From Burkholderia mayonis (GTDB lineage: Bacteria; Pseudomonadota; Gammaproteobacteria; Burkholderiales; Burkholderiaceae): a stretch of DNA of 64,000 bases. Below are positions 49,903 through 57,633 of the stretch, in pieces. Position 1 is the first letter of the stretch, and each line of letters starts with the position of its first letter. Both the position numbers and the translations under genes were made by a program. The notes below the pieces were generated by a model. It was given only the letters and a program-made list of their open reading frames with translations. It searched no databases and was not told where the DNA came from. The stretch spans positions 3,348,001 to 3,412,000 of the forward strand of contig NZ_CP013386.1 in NCBI RefSeq assembly GCF_001523745.2. Reading direction: 5' to 3'.

Positions 49903-51684
49903 TCAGGCCGGCTGAGCCGCCGCGCCGCCGTCCGTCGACAGCAGACGCGCTGCGAGTTGCTGCGCGTAGCGCGGCGCCGCCGGACCGCAGACGATGTGGA
50001 ACGTGTCGCTCGACACCCACGCGACGTCAAGCGTCGCGAGGCGCTGACGATCGACCACCGACGGATCGCGCACGACGATGCGCAGCCGCGTCGCCGCAAC
50101 CGCGTCGAGCGACGCGACGTTCGTCGCGCCGCCGAACACCGCGAGCCAGCGCGTCGGTTCCGGATCGAGCGGCCCGGCCTGCGAGCCCGCGGCCGATGCC
50201 GCCGCCACAGACGCGGCAGGCGCGGCCGCAGCCGCAGCGCCGGCCGGCGCGGACGCCCCCGCGCCGCTGCCGAGCGTCGCGCGAATCTCGTCGGCGATGA
50301 TGTCCGCCTCCGGCCCGATGATCACCTGCACGCTGCTTCCGCCGCGCTTCAGCACGCCGCGCGCGCCGATCGTGCGCAGATCCGCTTCGGACACCTTGTT
50401 CGGGTCGACGACGGACAGACGCAGACGCGTCGTGCACGCATCGACGACCGACAGGTTCGCCGCGCCGCCGAGCGCCGCGATGTAGCGCTGCGCGCGCGGC
50501 ACGGACGCGCCCGCCGCCGGCGCGACGAAGCCGCCCGACGCGAACGACTGCACTTGCGCGTCGGCGCCGGCCGGCTCGCGGCCCGGCGTCGCCATGTTGA
50601 ACCTGCGGATGAAGAAGCGGAACAGGCCGTAGTACGCGACGCCGTACGCGAGGCCGAGCGGAATCGCAATCCAGCCCTTCGTCGCCAGCCCGTAGTTCAG
50701 CACGTAGTCGATCGCGCCCGCCGAGAACGTGAAGCCGAGCTTCACGCCGAGCATCTGGCAGATCGCGAGCGAAAGCCCCGTCAGCACCGCGTGAATCACG
50801 TAGAGCACCGGCGCGAGGAACATGAAGCTGAACTCGATCGGCTCGGTCACGCCCGTCAGGAACGACGTGAGCGCCATCGAGAACAGCAGGCCGCCGACGA
50901 CCGCGCGGCGCTCCTTCGGCGCTTCATGAAACATCGCGAGGCACGCGGCCGGCAGGCCGAACATCATGATCGGGAAGAAGCCCGCCATGAAGCCGCCGGC
51001 GGTCGGGTCGCCCGCGAAGAAGCGGTGCAGGTCGCCCGTCACCGCCGCGCCGCCCGCCGCCGGCGTGAACGTGCCGAACACGAACCAGACGAGCGAATTG
51101 ATGATGTGGTGCAGCCCCGTGACGAGCAGCAGACGATTCAGGAACCCGTAGACGAACGTGCCGATCGCTCCCGCCGTCAGCAGCCACTGGCCGATCGCGT
51201 CGATCGCGTGCTGCACGGGCTGCCACACGTAGCCGAACACGATCCCGAGCACGACGCACGCGAGCCCCGTGATGATCGGCACGAAGCGCTTGCCGCCGAA
51301 GAACGCGAGGTAGTCGGGCAGCTTGATGTCTTTGTAGCGGTTGTACAGGAGCCCCGCAACGACGCCCGCGATGATCCCCGACAGCACGCCCATGTTGAGC
51401 TTCGGATCGATGTCCTTCATGATCGCGACTTCGATCAGATAGCCGATCGCCCCCGCGAGCGCCGCAACGCCGTTGTTGTCCTTCGCGAAGCCGACTGCGA
51501 CGCCGATCGCGAACAGCAGCGGCAGGTTGTCGAAGATCGCGCCGCCGGCGTCGGCGATCATCTTGATGTTGAGCACGTCCTGCTGCCCGAGGCGCAGCAG
51601 GATGCCCGCCACCGGCAGCACCGCGATCGGCAGCATCAGCGCCCGACCGAGGCTTTGTATTTTCAGAAACGGGTTCCCGTCCAT
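49903..51684 (-). CDS. nagE: PTS N-acetylglucosamine transporter, IICBB
   Basis: Inner-membrane transporter that imports and phosphorylates N-acetylglucosamine. The 593-residue protein has an EIIC domain (about 1-370, with GFFPIMMFGLPAACLAMF and TGVTEPIEFSFMFLAP). A first EIIB domain follows with the phospho-cysteine in VVDACTTRLRL near residue 430, and a second EIIB-like domain at the C-terminus where alanine replaces that cysteine (LDAVAATRLRI). An alanine-rich linker joins the EIIB domains. ATG 51684 follows GGAGG. EIIA is supplied by NagF. It is last in the nag operon. Confidence 0.93.
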   Translation of the reverse strand: MDGNPFLKIQSLGRALMLPIAVLPVAGILLRLGQQDVLNIKMIADAGGAIFDNLPLLFAIGVAVGFAKDNNGVAALAGAIGYLIEVAIMKDIDPKLNMGVLSGIIAGVVAGLLYNRYKDIKLPDYLAFFGGKRFVPIITGLACVVLGIVFGYVWQPVQHAIDAIGQWLLTAGAIGTFVYGFLNRLLLVTGLHHIINSLVWFVFGTFTPAAGGAAVTGDLHRFFAGDPTAGGFMAGFFPIMMFGLPAACLAMFHEAPKERRAVVGGLLFSMALTSFLTGVTEPIEFSFMFLAPVLYVIHAVLTGLSLAICQMLGVKLGFTFSAGAIDYVLNYGLATKGWIAIPLGLAYGVAYYGLFRFFIRRFNMATPGREPAGADAQVQSFASGGFVAPAAGASVPRAQRYIAALGGAANLSVVDACTTRLRLSVVDPNKVSEADLRTIGARGVLKRGGSSVQVIIGPEADIIADEIRATLGSGAGASAPAGAAAAAAPAASVAAASAAGSQAGPLDPEPTRWLAVFGGATNVASLDAVAATRLRIVVRDPSVVDRQRLATLDVAWVSSDTFHIVCGPAAPRYAQQLAARLLSTDGGAAAQPA

Positions 51685-51783
51685 TCGATCCTCCAATCCT
51701 TATTGTGTCTCGTCGTTGAATAATTGATCAGCCATGTGGGTTGAAACCGAAACGCACGCGATTCGCCTGACGCCGGACGCTCT

Positions 51784-54381
51784 TCAGTCCGCCGGCCAGA
51801 TCTCGCGGCTTGCTGCCCTCACCGCCTGCGCCGATTCGAGCGCGAGCAAGTCTTGCGCGCGCTGCCGGCACAACTGGTAATCGAGACGGCGCACCCGCGC
51901 CTTGATGCCCGGCACCGACACCGGGTCCACCGACAATTCCGTCACGCCGAGGCCGACCAAGACCGGCACCGCGACCGGGTCGCCGCCCAGCGCGCCGCAC
52001 ACGCCGACCCACTTGCCGTGCTTCTCGGCGCCGCGCACGGTTGCATCGACGAGCCGCAGCACGGCAGGATGCAAGCCGTCCGCGAGCGCCGCGAGATCCG
52101 CTTGGCAGCGATCCATCGCGAGCGTGTATTGCGTGAGATCGTTCGTGCCGATCGACAGGAAGTCCGCGTGCTTCGCAAGTTGATCGGCGAGGAGCGCGGC
52201 CGACGGCACCTCGATCATCACGCCCACTTCGACGGGCTCCGCGCGGCCCATCGCGCGCGCGAAGTCGTCGATGCGCTTGCGGATGCGCACGAGCTCGCCG
52301 ACGTCCGTCACCATCGGCAGCAGGATCCGCACCGAGCCGTACGGCTGCACCGCGAGGAGGCCCTGCAACTGATCGTCGAGCAGATCCGGGCGCACCTGCG
52401 CGAGACGGATGCCGCGCAGGCCGAGCGCCGGGTTCGGCTCGGGCGGCAGCGTCAGATAGTCGACTTCCTTGTCCGCGCCGACGTCGAGCGTGCGGATGAT
52501 CGCCGTGCGCCCTTGCAGCGCGTCGACGATCGATTGATAGCTCTGCCGATGTTCGGACGTCGTGGGCGCGGCCTGCCGGTGGATGAACATCAGCTCGGTG
52601 CGCAACAGGCCGATCGCGTCGGCGCCGTTGTCGACCGCGACGCGCGCGTCGTCGAGCGTCGCGATGTTCGCGGCGACTTCGATCTTGTGGCCGTCGCGCG
52701 TCACCGCGGCTTCGCCCGACACACGCCGGTTCGCTTCGCGCACGCCCGCGAGACGCTGCCGTTCCAGGCGCGCGCGCTCGACGTCGAGCGCGGTCGGCGC
52801 GTATTCGAGGCGGCCCGCGCTCGCATCGACGACGACTTGCGTGCGCTCGGGAATCGCATACAGCGCATCGCCGACCGCGACGAGCGCCGGGATGCCGAGC
52901 TGGCGCGCGATGATCGCCGCATGCGACGTCGCGCCGCCGCGCGCCATTACGAGCGCCTGCACGCGCTCGCGATCGAGCGACGACAGATCGGACGGCGTGA
53001 ATTCCTCCGCCGCGAGCACCGCTTCGGCGGGCAGCTCGCGCGCGGTCGCGCTCGCGTAGCCGAGCGCGCGCAGCACGCGCTTGTCGATGTCGCGCAGATC
53101 GGCCGCGCGCTCGGCGAGAAGCGCGTCGTCGACGTCGGACAGCACGGCGGTCTGCGCGCGAATCGTCTCGCGCCACGCGTGGCCCGCGCTCTTGCCGAGG
53201 CTGATCAAGTCGCGCGCGGCGTCGACGAGCGCCGGGTCTTCGAGCAGCACGCGGTGCACGGCGAAGATGCCGGCTTCGCCGATCGCGCCGCGCTGCGACG
53301 CTTCGCGCACCGTCGCCTCGAGCTCCGCGTCGACGGCGGCGAGCGCGCGGTCGAGCAGGCGGCTCTCGGCCGCCGGCGTGCCACTCGCGAGCTCGGGCGG
53401 CGCGATGTCCGCGTCATCCCAGCGCACGAGCGCGCCGACCGCGATGCCGGGCGCCGCGCACACGCCCGCGAGCGTGTTCGGATCGAGCGGCGCGAGCCCC
53501 GCCGCCGCGACGACGGGCGCCGGAGACACGATGCGCGCCGGCTTCTCTTCGGCCTCGCCGTGCGCTTCGCGCAGCAGCTCGTGCGCGACGAGCTCGATCG
53601 CCTGCGCGGCGTCGCGGCCCGTCGCAACGAGCTCGATCGCCGCGTGCTCGCCCGCGCCCAGGCCGAGCAGGCCGACGACGCTCTGCAGCGCCGCCTTACG
53701 TCCCTCGAAATGCACTTCGACGTGTGCGTCGAGCCCGCGCGCCGCTTCGCGCGCGCGCGCGGCAGGCCGTGCATGCAGGCCGCCCGGCTGCGTGAGCGTG
53801 ATCGACTTGCGCACCTCGGCGGCGACGCTCGCGCCGTCGCCAGCCGCGCCCGCGCCCGCGACGGCGCCCGCCGCCGCGCCGCGCGCGCGCAGCTTGAGCA
53901 GCGGCGTCTCGCCCGCCTTCGCGACGCCCGCGCCCGCGCGCTCGACGACTTCGAACGCATCCGAATTCGCGATCGCGATCACCGACACGAGGCTGTGCGC
54001 GGCGCGCGCGATCGAATCCTGATCGAACTCGATCAGCAGATCGCCCGCCGCGACGCGCGCGCCTTCCGCGACCTTCGCCGCGAAGCCGAGGCCGTTCAGC
54101 TCAACCGTGTCGATGCCGATGTGCAGCAGGATCTCCGCGCCGCCGTCGGCCGTGATCGTCACCGCGTGGCCGGTGCGCGCGACGTGCGACACGATGCCCG
54201 CGCACGGCGCGACAAGCCGGCCTTCGAGCGGGTCGATGCCGATGCCGTCGCCGAACATGCCGCCCGAGAACACAGGATCGGGCACGTCGGCGAGCGGCAC
54301 GACGGGTCCCGTCAACGGAGCGACCAGCACGGTCTGGTCGTGGGATGCTTGCTTCAACTGTGACTCCTCGGCACGTCTCAT
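51784..54381 (-). CDS. nagF: Fused PTS protein EIIA-HPr-Enzyme I for N-acetylglucosamine
   Basis: An 865-residue phosphocarrier that delivers PEP-derived phosphate to NagE. The EIIA (glucose-type) domain (about 15-160) has the active histidine in LLHIGIDTVEL (His87). The HPr domain (about 190-280) has GGLHARPAA (His203). The EI domain (about 300-865) has GGATSHAAIIAR (His487) and a PEP-binding C-terminal barrel with FLSIGTNDLTQYTLA. Ser234 in ALQSVVGLL is 31 residues after His203, the same spacing as His15/Ser46 of ordinary HPr. It lies between nagB and nagE. Confidence 0.96.
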   Translation of the reverse strand: MRRAEESQLKQASHDQTVLVAPLTGPVVPLADVPDPVFSGGMFGDGIGIDPLEGRLVAPCAGIVSHVARTGHAVTITADGGAEILLHIGIDTVELNGLGFAAKVAEGARVAAGDLLIEFDQDSIARAAHSLVSVIAIANSDAFEVVERAGAGVAKAGETPLLKLRARGAAAGAVAGAGAAGDGASVAAEVRKSITLTQPGGLHARPAARAREAARGLDAHVEVHFEGRKAALQSVVGLLGLGAGEHAAIELVATGRDAAQAIELVAHELLREAHGEAEEKPARIVSPAPVVAAAGLAPLDPNTLAGVCAAPGIAVGALVRWDDADIAPPELASGTPAAESRLLDRALAAVDAELEATVREASQRGAIGEAGIFAVHRVLLEDPALVDAARDLISLGKSAGHAWRETIRAQTAVLSDVDDALLAERAADLRDIDKRVLRALGYASATARELPAEAVLAAEEFTPSDLSSLDRERVQALVMARGGATSHAAIIARQLGIPALVAVGDALYAIPERTQVVVDASAGRLEYAPTALDVERARLERQRLAGVREANRRVSGEAAVTRDGHKIEVAANIATLDDARVAVDNGADAIGLLRTELMFIHRQAAPTTSEHRQSYQSIVDALQGRTAIIRTLDVGADKEVDYLTLPPEPNPALGLRGIRLAQVRPDLLDDQLQGLLAVQPYGSVRILLPMVTDVGELVRIRKRIDDFARAMGRAEPVEVGVMIEVPSAALLADQLAKHADFLSIGTNDLTQYTLAMDRCQADLAALADGLHPAVLRLVDATVRGAEKHGKWVGVCGALGGDPVAVPVLVGLGVTELSVDPVSVPGIKARVRRLDYQLCRQRAQDLLALESAQAVRAASREIWPAD

Positions 54382-54406
54382 GGCTGTCTCGTCTCGTCGG
54401 TGATCG

Positions 54407-55414
54407 TCAGTGCGTTTCGGTGACTTTGTGCAGATGGCGCGGCGCGTCGGGATCGCGGCCGCGTGCGACGGCGAGCTCGGCTGCCATCACGTAGAACGAA
54501 AGGATGGCCGCAATCGGATCGAGCGCCGGATGCGCGGTGCGCGCAAGCGGCAGCGTCGCATCGGGCGTGCCCGCGGGCGCGGCGAGCAAAACGCGCGCGC
54601 CGCGCGCGCGCATGTCGCGCGCGAGCTGCAGGAGGCCCTCCTGCTCCGGCCCGGGCGGCGCGAACACGAGGAGCGGATAGTCGCGGTCGATCAGTTCCAT
54701 CGGGCCGTGCCGCACTTCGGCGCTCGAGAACGCCTCGGCCTGGATGCCCGACGTCTCCTTCAGCTTGAGCGCCGCCTCCTGCGCGATCGCGAGGCCGAGC
54801 CCGCGGCCGATCACGATCATCCGCTCGACGTCGCGCAGTTCTTCGACGGCGGACGACCAATCGAGCCTGCCCGCCTGATCGAGCGCGTCGGGCAGGCTGC
54901 GCAGCGCGGAGACGAGCGCGGCGTCGCGCTGCCAGAACGCGACGAGCTGCGCGGACAGCGACAGCATCGCGATATAGCTCTTCGTCGCGGCGACCGACAG
55001 CTCGGGGCCGGCGAGGAGCGGCAATGGGTGCTCGCACGCGTCGGCGAGCGGCGACGGCAGCACGTTGACGGCGGCGACCGTCAGCGCGCCGGCTTCGCGC
55101 AGCGCGGTCATCGTGTTGACGAGGTCCGGGCTCTTGCCCGATTGCGAGAACGCGAGCGCGAGCTGGCCCTGCACCTTGAGGGGCGCCTGCTGCAGCGTCG
55201 CGACCGACATCGGCAGCGACGCGACGGGCACGCCGAGGCGGCTCATCGTCAGGCTCGCGAAATAGCTCGCCGCGTGATCGGAGCTGCCGCGCGCGACGGT
55301 CAGCGCGACCTGCGGCGCGTTCGCGGCGAGATGGAGCGCGAGCGCCTCGACGCGGCGCGTGTCCGCGAGCTGCGCGGCGACGACGCGCGCCGACTCGCGC
55401 GCCTCGTTAAGCAT
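54407..55414 (-). CDS. nagB: Glucosamine-6-phosphate deaminase, SIS-domain type (NagB-II)
   Basis: Converts glucosamine 6-phosphate to fructose 6-phosphate and ammonia. The 335-residue protein has two SIS domains, with TVARGSSDHAASYFASL near residue 50, FSQSGKSPD near residue 98 and the second-domain RGLGLAIAQEAALKLKETSGIQAE near residue 215. It resembles the isomerase half of GlmS without a glutaminase, hence NagB-II. ATG 55414 is used; a TTG at 55423 has a better-spaced AAGGAG and is a real alternative. The start nearly abuts the nagA stop at 55407. Confidence 0.9.
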   Translation of the reverse strand: MLNEARESARVVAAQLADTRRVEALALHLAANAPQVALTVARGSSDHAASYFASLTMSRLGVPVASLPMSVATLQQAPLKVQGQLALAFSQSGKSPDLVNTMTALREAGALTVAAVNVLPSPLADACEHPLPLLAGPELSVAATKSYIAMLSLSAQLVAFWQRDAALVSALRSLPDALDQAGRLDWSSAVEELRDVERMIVIGRGLGLAIAQEAALKLKETSGIQAEAFSSAEVRHGPMELIDRDYPLLVFAPPGPEQEGLLQLARDMRARGARVLLAAPAGTPDATLPLARTAHPALDPIAAILSFYVMAAELAVARGRDPDAPRHLHKVTETH

Positions 55415-56510
55415 ATTCGACAATCGATTCTCCTTCGACAAAGGTCGCAGTCAGGTTCAGTTCGCGATCGAACACGACGAGATCCGCCCACGCGCCGCGC
55501 TCGATGCGGCCGCGATCGGCGACGCCGAGATAGTCGGCCGCATAGCGCGACATCCGGTTCGACACGTCGGCGATCGGCAGGCCGAGCGACACGAGATTGC
55601 GCAGCGCCTGGTCCATCGTCAGCGTGCTGCCGGCGAGCGTGCCGTCGGCGAGGCGCACGCCGCCCAGGCACTTCGTCACGCGCTGGCTGCCGAGCCGGTA
55701 CTCGCCGTCGGGCATGCCCGTCGCCGACGTGCTGTCGGTCACGACGTACAGACGCGGGATCGCGCGCAGCGCGGCGCGGATCGCGCCCGGATGCACGTGC
55801 AGCAGGTCGGGGATGATCTCCGCGTATTCGGCGTGCGCGAGCGCCGCGCCGACGATGCCCGGATTGCGGTGATGCAGCGGCGACATCGCGTTGAACAGGT
55901 GCGTGAAGCCGCACGCGCCGTGCTTGAGCGCGGCGACCGCGTCGTCGTACGTGCCGAGCGAGTGACCGAGCTGCACGCGCACGCCGCGCGCGGCCATCTC
56001 CGAAATGATCTCGATGTGGCCGGAGATCTCCGGCGCGAGCGTGACGACGCGGATCGGCGCGATCGACAGATACTTCAGCACCTCGTCGAGCACCGCGGAC
56101 ACCGCCGCGTCCGGCTGCGCGCCGAGCTTGCCGGGATTGATGTACGGGCCTTCGAGATGCACGCCGAGCACGCGCGAGCCGCCCGGCGTGCGCACGCGCG
56201 CGACGTCGCCGAGATCCGCGACGACGCGCATCAACTCGTCGCGCGGCGCCGTCATCGTCGTCGCGAGCAGGCTCGTCGTGCCGTAGCGCGCGTGCGTGCG
56301 CGCGATCGTCTCGATCGCATCGCCGCCTTCCATCACGTCGGCGCCGCCCGCGCCGTGCACGTGCAGATCGATGAAGCCGGGCAGCACGTATTGCGCGTCG
56401 TTCTTCGACGGATCTGTCGCGTCGCCCGACAGTGCGGTGATCCGGCCGTTCTCGAACTCGAGCGTGCCGTGGATCCAGCCTTCGGGGGTGAGTATGTTTC
56501 CGGTCAGCAT
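55407..56510 (-). CDS. nagA: N-acetylglucosamine-6-phosphate deacetylase
   Basis: Removes acetate from GlcNAc 6-phosphate in the cytoplasm. The 367-residue amidohydrolase has the metal-binding GFIDLHVHGAGG near residue 50, LEGPYINPGKLGAQ near residue 122, LGHS, and the histidines of THLFNAMSPLHHR. Catalytic Asp is in VVTDSTSATG. It sits between nagR and nagB in the nag operon and overlaps the nagB upstream codons by a few bases if the TTG start is used. Confidence 0.96.
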   Translation of the reverse strand: MLTGNILTPEGWIHGTLEFENGRITALSGDATDPSKNDAQYVLPGFIDLHVHGAGGADVMEGGDAIETIARTHARYGTTSLLATTMTAPRDELMRVVADLGDVARVRTPGGSRVLGVHLEGPYINPGKLGAQPDAAVSAVLDEVLKYLSIAPIRVVTLAPEISGHIEIISEMAARGVRVQLGHSLGTYDDAVAALKHGACGFTHLFNAMSPLHHRNPGIVGAALAHAEYAEIIPDLLHVHPGAIRAALRAIPRLYVVTDSTSATGMPDGEYRLGSQRVTKCLGGVRLADGTLAGSTLTMDQALRNLVSLGLPIADVSNRMSRYAADYLGVADRGRIERGAWADLVVFDRELNLTATFVEGESIVEYA

Positions 56511-56609
56511 GACGTTCTCTGATATCTGGTGATGCGTATTGGGTCGGTGCTGCGTACTGCTGCGAGAGGGCTTGCGGGTCGTCCGGGCTGCCGCCGACAG
56601 TCTGTCGTG

Positions 56610-57344
56610 TCAGCGTTTCAGCTCGGCGACGAAATCGTAATAGTCGTCACGGCAATAGGTTTCGGTCGTCTCGATCGCACGCCGGTCGGTGCCGTAACCG
56701 ATCCGCGTGATGACGAGCAGCGCGGCGCCCAGCGCGATGCCGAGCCACTGCGCGACGTCGGGCGGCGCGTTCGCCGCGCGAAACCGCTGCGACGCGCGCA
56801 CCACTTCGAGTCCGCGCGACTGCAGGTAGCTGTACAGCGACCCTTCGAGCGCCTGCGGCTCGGGCACGCAGGTCGCGGGCAGCGTCGAGCGCTCGTACGC
56901 CATCACGATGCCGTCCGCGCGCCGCAGCCGTTCGAGGCGCGCGACCGTCGCGCCGGGCGAAAGGCCGAAGCACGCGATTTCGTCGCGGCGCGCGGCGCGC
57001 AGGCTGCGCGCGAGCCACACCGAATCGGGTGCGAACCCGCGCTGGCGCATCTTCGCCGAAAACCCGACGAGCCTCGACAGCGGATCGGCGATGCGCGGCG
57101 TGATGAAGCTGCCCGCGCCGCGCACGCGGCGGATGAGGCCCTGCTCGACGAGGAGCGCGAGCGCGCGGCGCGCGGTGATCCGCGACACGCCGGCCGCCGC
57201 CGACAAACCGCGCTCGGACGGCGGCGCCTCGCCGGCGCACCATGTGCCGCCGTGAATCGCGCCGGCGAGATTGCGGGCGAGCTGCAGGTAGAGCGGGGTG
57301 TCGCTGCGGGCATCCAGCGCCAGCGCCGACCAGCCGATATCCAT
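56610..57344 (-). CDS. nagR: GntR/HutC-family transcriptional regulator of the nag operon
   Basis: A 244-residue repressor with an N-terminal GntR winged helix (about 15-80, TPLYLQLARNLAGAIHGGTW and SERGLSAAAGVSRITARRAL) and a C-terminal UTRA effector domain (about 95-240). Family members bind GlcNAc- or GlcN-6-phosphate. It is the first gene of the nag operon and is probably autoregulated through the operator at 57397-57417. The same operator pattern before the hexosaminidase gene suggests a two-unit regulon. Confidence 0.92.
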   Translation of the reverse strand: MDIGWSALALDARSDTPLYLQLARNLAGAIHGGTWCAGEAPPSERGLSAAAGVSRITARRALALLVEQGLIRRVRGAGSFITPRIADPLSRLVGFSAKMRQRGFAPDSVWLARSLRAARRDEIACFGLSPGATVARLERLRRADGIVMAYERSTLPATCVPEPQALEGSLYSYLQSRGLEVVRASQRFRAANAPPDVAQWLGIALGAALLVITRIGYGTDRRAIETTETYCRDDYYDFVAELKR

Positions 57345-57396
57345 AGGTCTCCGGGTGCGAAAACGGGTGGGCGTCGTCCGAAAGCGAGGCCATTAT

Positions 57397-57417
57397 ATAA
57401 CCAAAATAATACCAATC
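57397..57417. promoter_or_regulatory. Candidate NagR operator of the nag operon
   Basis: TATAACCAAAATAATACCAAT sits in an AT-rich island 53-73 bases upstream of the nagR ATG. Two ACCA blocks (57401-57404, 57412-57415) are 11 bases apart, as in the site before the hexosaminidase gene. Confidence 0.65.
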
Positions 57418-57599
57418 AATTTGATCAAAATCGGTACGCCGAATCGCTGGAAAGCGTTGTCGGTCAAAGGTTGGCACGCACCGAAGCCCTTTATTTACAG
57501 CATGTTACGAGATAGGTATTTACCCTAACACCCAAAACCGGGCGTCGGACGAACACACCGGAGCAGACTGGATTTTGACGAAATAGAGACCGAAATAGC

Positions 57600-57618
57600 A
57601 CCAGTGCTGCGCACTGGT
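57600..57618 (-). terminator. Inverted repeat after dnaE2, possible weak terminator
   Basis: A perfect 8-bp inverted repeat (57600-57607 with 57611-57618) begins 15 bases after the dnaE2 stop on the minus strand. No T-run follows, so termination is doubtful. Confidence 0.4.
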
Positions 57619-57633
57619 ATGCACCGGTCCGCA

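Noticed and set aside
51853..54363. 836-codon plus-strand frame opposite nagF
   Set aside because: Mirror of the three-domain PTS protein; no motif and strong Arg/Ala bias.
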